A DNA stretch of 5,941 nucleotides, taken from Candidatus Bathyarchaeota archaeon. GTDB lineage: Archaea; Thermoproteota; Bathyarchaeia; 40CM-2-53-6; RBG-13-38-9. Where the stretch lies: NCBI GenBank assembly GCA_026394315.1, contig JAPKYM010000343.1, positions 1-5,941 of the forward strand, given 5' to 3'. Under the pieces are notes generated by a model, which had not been told where the DNA came from, made no database searches, and saw nothing but the letters and a program-made list of their open reading frames with translations. The position numbers were made by a program, and so were the translations under genes. Position 1 is the first letter of the stretch; each line of letters opens with the position of its first letter. Positions 1 to 3,926 of this stretch are shown piece by piece.

Positions 1-927
1 TGCGACTTTTCCCTGTCTCACAGCGGTTGTTCCGAGCTGAGGAGAAAACGGCTTGCCCGAAATCATATGTGTAGTTTCCGAGCAGTCTCCAATGGCATAG
101 ACATCGCTAATATTTGTTCGCATTTGAGTATCAACTTTTACGCATCCTGTCTTACCAACCTCAGCGCCTATCTGATTCAGCAGCTCGACTGCTGGTTTGA
201 TTCCGGCTGCAAGTATGACCATGTCAGCTTGAATTCTAGATCCGCCCACGGACACGCCTGTGACTTTCGTATTACCTATTATCTCATCTACTCCCTTGCC
301 GACTATTACATCAATTCCATTCTTGGTCAGATGTTGATGAACTATTTTGGCCATGTCTGAATCTAGCATTTGCGGCAAGACTTGAGGAAGCAACTCTACC
401 ACAGTGACTTTCAGGTTTCGTTCCTTTAGGCCTGCTGCAACCTCGAGGCCTATCAAACCGGCTCCGATGATCACGGCCGACTTTGATTTCTCGATTTGTG
501 AGTCTATAACCTCGCAATCAGCAATAGTTCTGACGACGTGTAAACCGAGTTTATCAGCGCCTTTTATGGGTGGTTTCACTGCTCTTGCTCCGGTAGCCAC
601 TATCAGACTGTCGTATTGCAAAGTGGTGGTGCCGCCATTCTTGTTTTGGACCTTGACCGATCTGTTCCTAGCATCTAGCTCTAAGGCCCTCGTCTCCAGG
701 AGAAGATTGAGTTTCATCATCCTGTAGAAGTCTGGGGGGTACAAAATCAGGTTGTTAAATGCAGGGATCTCTCTACTCAGTACAAATGGCAGGCCACATC
801 GCGAATAAGCTGCATGTTGTTCCTCTGTGACTAAACTTATCTCGGCTTCCCTGTCAAATTTCCTAGCTGATGCCGCAGCGCTAACGCCTGCAGCGCCCGC
901 CCCAACTATGACGATCTTACGAGCCAA
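1..927 (-). CDS. FAD/NAD(P)-dependent disulfide oxidoreductase, CoA-disulfide reductase/NADH oxidase type (C-terminus cut by window edge)
   Basis: This reading frame stays open for 309 codons to the window edge, so the dimerisation domain is missing; family members usually run about 440-550 residues. Visible motifs: the FAD-binding dinucleotide fold GAGAAG (residues 9-14), the redox-active cysteine in YSRCGLPF (Cys44, matching the single catalytic Cys of CoA-disulfide reductase and NADH oxidase), the ATG FAD motif (111-113), a second Rossmann motif GAGLIG (155-160) with Glu178 at the end of the second strand, which favours NADH over NADPH, and the AIGDC FAD motif (278-282). The single-Cys site, rather than a CxxxxC pair, separates it from dihydrolipoamide or thioredoxin reductases. 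The substrate (CoA disulfide, polysulfide, oxygen or another acceptor) cannot be told from sequence. The start is inferred to be TTG at 927, because the Rossmann strand KIVIVGAG begins three codons later and no ATG or GTG lies in frame upstream before a stop; AAGGAACGGA just upstream is a weak ribosome site. It is divergent from metV. Confidence 0.92.
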   Translation of the reverse strand, partial: MARKIVIVGAGAAGVSAAASARKFDREAEISLVTEEQHAAYSRCGLPFVLSREIPAFNNLILYPPDFYRMMKLNLLLETRALELDARNRSVKVQNKNGGTTTLQYDSLIVATGARAVKPPIKGADKLGLHVVRTIADCEVIDSQIEKSKSAVIIGAGLIGLEVAAGLKERNLKVTVVELLPQVLPQMLDSDMAKIVHQHLTKNGIDVIVGKGVDEIIGNTKVTGVSVGGSRIQADMVILAAGIKPAVELLNQIGAEVGKTGCVKVDTQMRTNISDVYAIGDCSETTHMISGKPFSPQLGTTAVRQGKVA

Positions 928-1058
928 AGTCGATCCGTTCCTTGGGATGATGCTGCATCGTGTAACAAAACAAGTTAATAACAGCTTTGACGACTGCTGA
1001 GAAGGCTTTTAAGACAGAAATTAGTTTCTAGCTCAATACTCGACTTAGGGATGCAATT
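928..1058. promoter_or_regulatory. Divergent intergenic region with archaeal-type promoter elements for metV and the oxidoreductase
   Basis: This 131-base gap separates two divergently transcribed genes. On the plus strand, CTTTTAAG at 1006-1013, preceded by purine-rich GAAGG, fits an archaeal TATA box; a transcript would then begin near 1035 and leave a leader of about 24 bases before the metV TTG. A short inverted repeat, AGAAA-TTAG-TTTCT (1016-1029), sits between this box and the expected start point, where a repressor could bind. On the minus strand, the AT-rich stretch around 970-982 could be the TATA box of the oxidoreductase gene, with a weak ribosome site (AAGGAACGGA) before its TTG. 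These are eye matches to weak consensus sequences. Confidence 0.4.
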
Positions 1059-1706
1059 TTGATAATTACTGTCCACAAACCTGATGAAGAAATCCGTCAA
1101 ATGACCGAGGGTCTAGGGAAGCTGTTCTTGGTAGGTTGCGGAACATGTGCAACAGAATGCAAAACGGGTGGTGAGGAAGAAGTCAAAGCGGCTAAAGCAA
1201 AGCTCGAACAAATGGGCAAGAAAGTGACAGGGTACGTAATTGTTGAGTCAGTATGCGACCAAAGACTCACAAGGTTAGACTTGAAGAAAAACCGTGCTGC
1301 AGTAGATGCTGCGGACGGTATCCTTGTCCTGTCCTGTGGCACAGCAACTCAAACGGTAGCAGACCAGTCAAAAAAGATCACGGTTCCCGGATGCAACACC
1401 CAGTTTATCGGCACTGTGGAGAGAATTGGAAGATACTTCGAAAGATGTAGAGCCTGCGGAGAGTGTGTCCTCTTCGAGACAGGGGGGATATGCCCAATTG
1501 CTCGATGTGGGAAAGGCTTACTGAATGGACCATGCGGCGGGCAAACGAAGGGTAAATGCGAAGTCGGTGGATGGAAGAATGATTGCGCTTGGGTTTTGAT
1601 CTACAATAATCTGCGTGACAGCGGAAGGCTGGATCTCTTCAAGAAATACAGACCTCCGAAAGACTACTCCCAAATGGCTGCTGCAAGGGAAGTGATCTTC
1701 AGGTGA
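1059..1706 (+). CDS. metV: MetV-type cysteine-rich subunit of methylene-tetrahydrofolate reductase
   Basis: This 215-residue protein matches the MetV family, the partner of MetF in acetogens, which carries Fe-S clusters (zinc has also been discussed) and passes electrons towards the flavin subunit. Visible: an N-terminal GCGTCATECKTGG motif (Cys27, Cys30, Cys34), further cysteines at 66, 93 and 112 that are spaced like ligands of an N-terminal cluster domain, then a C-terminal cysteine-rich block CRACGECVLFETGGICP (Cys130, 133, 136, 145), followed by RCGKGLLNGPCGG (Cys150, 159) and Cys167 and Cys176. The C-terminal block is the hallmark of the Pfam family named methylene-tetrahydrofolate reductase C-terminal. 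The start is TTG at 1059; the ATG at 1051 runs into a stop within four codons. AGGG at 1047-1050 may serve as a ribosome site. Its stop overlaps the metF start, so the two are surely co-transcribed. In an archaeal host the C1 carrier could be tetrahydromethanopterin instead of tetrahydrofolate. Confidence 0.9.
   Translation: MIITVHKPDEEIRQMTEGLGKLFLVGCGTCATECKTGGEEEVKAAKAKLEQMGKKVTGYVIVESVCDQRLTRLDLKKNRAAVDAADGILVLSCGTATQTVADQSKKITVPGCNTQFIGTVERIGRYFERCRACGECVLFETGGICPIARCGKGLLNGPCGGQTKGKCEVGGWKNDCAWVLIYNNLRDSGRLDLFKKYRPPKDYSQMAAAREVIFR
1688..1697 (+). promoter_or_regulatory. Strong Shine-Dalgarno site for metF inside the end of metV
   Basis: GGAAGTGATC differs at one position from GGAGGTGATC, the full complement of the conserved 3' end of 16S rRNA. 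It ends five bases before the GTG at 1703, an ideal spacing. It decides the metF start: the GTG whose last two bases belong to the metV stop codon TGA (1704-1706). Confidence 0.75.
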
Positions 1707-2614
1707 GAGAGGCATTCAGCGAGCTCGCCAGAGCTATACAAACAGGCAACTTCGTTTACACTGGTGAGATCGAGCCGCTGAAGACCACTAGTCTCGAAGA
1801 GACATTAGCAACTGCCAAGATACTAAAGGGGCATGTCATTGCAGCAAATGTCACGGACAACCCAACCGCTTTTGCCTATATGAATGCGCTTATCCCATCA
1901 TACGTGATTCAGAAAGAGGTGGGACTGGAAGCAGTCTACCAAGTGACCGTTAGGGACAGAAACAGGCTCGCCATTACAGCAGATCTGTTGGCCGCAAGTG
2001 CGTTAGGCATAAAGAATGTACTTGCGCTGAGTGGCGACCACACAACTGTAGGTGATGATCCCAGAACCAAGCCCGTATATGACTTGGACTCTACCGCTTT
2101 GGTAGAACTGTTAAGAAAAATGGTTGATGAGGGGACCGATCTTAAGGGGAACAAGATTGCCAACCCGCCGAAGTTCAACATTGGAGTTGCGGGAAACCCT
2201 AATGCAGATCCAATTGAACCAGAGATACTGAAGATAGAGCGGAAAATAAAACTTGGAGCAGACTTCATTCAAACCCAAGCGGTGTATGATCCCGAACTTG
2301 CGAAGCGCTTTGTCAAGGAAGTCTCTCACCTTAACGTTCCAGTATTGGTGGGCATGGCCCCATTCAAATCCACGGGCATGATGGAATGGATGGTCAAGTA
2401 CGTTCCGGGGATACTAGTCCCAGAAGAGATACAGAACCGTCTTAGAGTCGCCAAGGAGAAGGGAGGTAAGGAGGCTTTCCTAAGCGAGAACGTGGAGATT
2501 TTCGGTGAGCTGATAAAACAGATACGAAAATCAACTAGCATTCAGGGAATCCACATAATGACAATAGGTTTCGAATGGGTAGTGCCGAAGATAATCGAAA
2601 GGTCTAAGCAGTAA
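1703..2614 (+). CDS. metF: Methylene-tetrahydrofolate reductase, MetF family (flavin subunit)
   Basis: MetF reduces the methylene group on tetrahydrofolate (or tetrahydromethanopterin) to methyl, the last reduction of the methyl branch of the Wood-Ljungdahl pathway. The 303-residue length equals the usual single-domain TIM-barrel enzyme. Motifs: TGEIEP (residues 20-25), whose first Glu corresponds to the catalytic Glu in the first barrel strand; NVTDNP (49-54); QVTVRDRNR (80-88), the family's Q-T-x-R-D-R-N signature; ALSGD (108-112); GVAGNPNADP (161-170); GADFIQTQAVYD (185-196), the family's GADF-x-QTQ strand; and PVLVGMAP (213-220). The GTG start overlaps the metV stop and is preceded by a strong ribosome site, which implies translational coupling and a 1:1 complex. 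There is no F420-dependent Mer here, which is the unrelated archaeal isofunctional enzyme. Family assignment is secure; the physiological C1 carrier and electron donor are inferred. Confidence 0.95.
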   Translation: MREAFSELARAIQTGNFVYTGEIEPLKTTSLEETLATAKILKGHVIAANVTDNPTAFAYMNALIPSYVIQKEVGLEAVYQVTVRDRNRLAITADLLAASALGIKNVLALSGDHTTVGDDPRTKPVYDLDSTALVELLRKMVDEGTDLKGNKIANPPKFNIGVAGNPNADPIEPEILKIERKIKLGADFIQTQAVYDPELAKRFVKEVSHLNVPVLVGMAPFKSTGMMEWMVKYVPGILVPEEIQNRLRVAKEKGGKEAFLSENVEIFGELIKQIRKSTSIQGIHIMTIGFEWVVPKIIERSKQ

Positions 2615-2737
2615 TTTGTACACGATAACCTCTTCATGAAGCGTGTACTGTTCAGCGTTCTTACTCAGTCCAAACAGCTTCTAGAATCTTGAGCGCGAAA
2701 GTTCCTTTTCAATTCGGATGAATCTGCCAGTTTGAGG
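2615..2737. other. Intergenic spacer between metF and the cooC promoter
   Basis: No plausible gene is seen on either strand. The 5' end holds the inverted repeat at 2618-2648, and the rest is unremarkable up to the TATA-like box at 2738. The spacer suggests that cooC is transcribed separately from metVF. Confidence 0.5.
2618..2648. repeat. Perfect 7-bp inverted repeat with a palindromic loop just after metF
   Basis: GTACACG (2618-2624) and CGTGTAC (2642-2648) are perfect inverted copies flanking a 17-base loop, which itself contains the 10-base palindrome CTTCATGAAG (2632-2641, overlapping no arm). It begins four bases after the metF stop codon. No T-run follows, so it does not look like a standard terminator of either bacterial or archaeal type. 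It may be an RNA 3' end stabiliser, a processing site, or an operator for cooC, although it lies about 90 bases upstream of the TATA-like box. Confidence 0.5.
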
Positions 2738-2745
2738 TTTTATAA
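2738..2745 (+). promoter_or_regulatory. Archaeal TATA-like box of cooC
   Basis: TTTTATAA lies with its centre about 25 bases upstream of the TTG at 2767. In archaea transcription starts about 25 bases after the box, so the transcript would begin at or next to the start codon and be leaderless or nearly so. A run AGGGG (2753-2757) could act as a weak ribosome site only if the start point is further upstream. Confidence 0.55.
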
Positions 2746-2766
2746 GAATTTCAGGGGTTCGAGAGA

Positions 2767-3561
2767 TTGAAAGTTGCAGTGGTCGGGAAAGGTGGAGTTG
2801 GAAAGACCTTTGTTTCGGGAACCTTGGCTAAGCTGATCAAGAAGTCCAATCCCGAAGAGACAGTCATTGCCATAGATGCGGATCCATCTATGAACCTCTA
2901 CATAGAGTTGGGAGTGGATCAGGAAACTGTCAAGAAGATTACGCCTTTGTGTGAAGATGCGCCGCTAGTGAAAGATATCGTAGGGATCGGCGGCGGAACC
3001 GCTGAGAACCTCATTATGAATCTAAATCCCAACGTCGAAGGGTTGATCGAACGATATGCTATCGAGAGCCCTGATGGTGTGAGACTTTTGATAATGGGCA
3101 CCGTTAGAAGCGCGGGTCAAGGATGCATGTGCCCGGCTAACACTCTGCTGAGAGCTCTGTTGAGACATGTATTTGTCAGGGTGAGAGGATCTGTCGTCAT
3201 CGACATGGAGGCTGGGTTTGAACATCTGGGTCGTGGAACAATTCAATATGTTGATGGGGTTCTGAATATTATTGAGCCTTCAATGCAATCGATCGAGACA
3301 TCGCTTAAGATATGTCGTCTGGCACTGGAACTGGGAATAAGGAATCATGTCTTTGTTGCGAACAAGGTGGCAGACAAGGCTGAAGAGGAGTTTATCAAGA
3401 GTGCCTTGTCCGATCATCAGCAACATCTGAATTTCACATTGCCATATGACAATTGTATAAAGCAGCTCAGCATGAGAAGTAGGGTCAATCATGATGAGCT
3501 GTGGAAGAGTTCCAAAGCGGTAAGGGCGATTGAGGAACTCCGTTCGCAACTGAAGAACTAG
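2767..3561 (+). CDS. cooC: CooC/AcsF-type nickel-insertion ATPase for carbon monoxide dehydrogenase
   Basis: This 264-residue protein belongs to the MinD/NifH-like SIMIBI class of P-loop ATPases that dimerise on ATP and help load nickel into the C-cluster of CO dehydrogenase or the A-cluster of acetyl-CoA synthase. Visible: the deviant Walker A GKGGVGKT (residues 7-14) with its signature lysine, switch I AIDADPSMN (35-43), the metal-binding CMC pair (Cys120, Cys122) that sits at the dimer interface in CooC, and the switch II block VVIDMEAGFEHLGRG (143-157), a CooC hallmark that separates it from ParA and MinD. VANK (197-200) is the base-recognition N-K motif. The length fits the family (about 250-265). 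The TTG start at 2767 directly precedes the first strand KVAVVGKGG, so no other start is likely. No CODH or ACS gene is in the window. It follows metVF on the same strand but seems to have its own promoter. CooC versus AcsF cannot be settled by eye. Confidence 0.93.
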   Translation: MKVAVVGKGGVGKTFVSGTLAKLIKKSNPEETVIAIDADPSMNLYIELGVDQETVKKITPLCEDAPLVKDIVGIGGGTAENLIMNLNPNVEGLIERYAIESPDGVRLLIMGTVRSAGQGCMCPANTLLRALLRHVFVRVRGSVVIDMEAGFEHLGRGTIQYVDGVLNIIEPSMQSIETSLKICRLALELGIRNHVFVANKVADKAEEEFIKSALSDHQQHLNFTLPYDNCIKQLSMRSRVNHDELWKSSKAVRAIEELRSQLKN

Positions 3562-3630
3562 GAGTACTTAGATGCCGGACTGCTTCTGAACTACGCTAAC
3601 GAATGAGTTTCTCTAGTTCTCGTTTAGGTC
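3562..3630. other. Convergent intergenic gap between cooC and the RAM-domain gene
   Basis: Both flanking genes end here. No clear hairpin or long T-run is seen on either strand. A 10-base direct repeat, CTTAGATGCC, occurs at 3567-3576 and 3630-3639; the second copy covers the stop codon of the RAM-domain gene. This may be chance. Confidence 0.4.
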
Positions 3631-3867
3631 TTAGATGCCTTCGGCGACCGTCATAGTCAAGGTGCTTCTAACATCGGTGAGCCTTCGAATCTTGAATGTA
3701 ACTATTTCTTTCAGCTTCTCCATACTGTCCGCTTCAACCTTGGCTATGATGTCATACACTCCGTACACGAAATGTGCTTCCTTCACGCTGGCGATACTTC
3801 TAAGTTCTTTCAGAATCCCTTCTTCTTTTCCAAGCTCTGCGTTAATAAGAACAAAGGCGGTAGCCAT
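3631..3867 (-). CDS. Stand-alone Lrp/AsnC effector-binding (RAM) domain protein
   Basis: This 78-residue protein is an Lrp/AsnC C-terminal domain without any DNA-binding helix-turn-helix. The family pattern is clear: a first strand TAFVLINAELG (residues 3-13), a helix, SVKEAHFVYGVYDIIAKVEA with the G-x-YDI turn (36-40), a second helix DSMEKLKEIV, and a last strand DVRSTLTMTVAE (65-76) with the typical T-x-T end. Such proteins form dimers or larger rings and bind amino acids or other small ligands; they are common in archaea, where they may regulate enzymes or act with full-length Lrp partners. The ATG at 3867 is the natural start and the length matches other single-domain members. It lies 59 bases after argS on the same strand, with its own TATA-like box, and converges on cooC. 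Its ligand and partner are unknown. Confidence 0.9.
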   Translation of the reverse strand: MATAFVLINAELGKEEGILKELRSIASVKEAHFVYGVYDIIAKVEADSMEKLKEIVTFKIRRLTDVRSTLTMTVAEGI

Positions 3868-3900
3868 GATCTATCAATCTAGAATATTGACACAATCTCA

Positions 3901-3910
3901 TATTTATAAC
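3901..3910 (-). promoter_or_regulatory. TATA-like box of the RAM-domain gene
   Basis: Read on the minus strand this is GTTATAAATA, a good match to an archaeal TATA box. It lies about 37 bases upstream of the ATG at 3867, which would give a short leader of roughly 10 bases. It suggests that the small gene is transcribed separately from argS, although read-through from argS remains possible. Confidence 0.55.
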
Positions 3911-3926
3911 TAGAGGATTAGTGCGT

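Noticed and set aside
67..360. Open frame of 97 codons on the plus strand
   Set aside because: It lies antisense to the well-supported oxidoreductase, has a Cys/Tyr/Asn-rich composition without a recognisable domain, and no ribosome site.
404..727. Open frame of 107 codons on the plus strand
   Set aside because: It is antisense to the NAD-binding part of the oxidoreductase; the serine- and proline-rich product looks like a shadow.
1059..3561. Reading metV, metF and cooC as one operon
   Set aside because: The 152-base gap with an inverted repeat and a well-placed TATA-like box before cooC argues for separate transcription, though read-through is not excluded.
3567..3639. Direct repeat CTTAGATGCC around the convergent gap
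   Set aside because: Only 10 bases and two copies, one overlapping a coding end; too little to argue for an attachment site or insertion scar.
3875..3889. CAAT...ATTG dyad around TCTAGA near the RAM-gene start, as a self-regulation operator
   Set aside because: The RAM protein has no DNA-binding domain, and the dyad is AT-rich and imperfect.
3635..3913. Plus-strand frame of 92 codons opposite the RAM-domain gene
   Set aside because: The minus-strand product matches the RAM fold strand by strand; the plus-strand product is a hydrophobic, serine-rich shadow.
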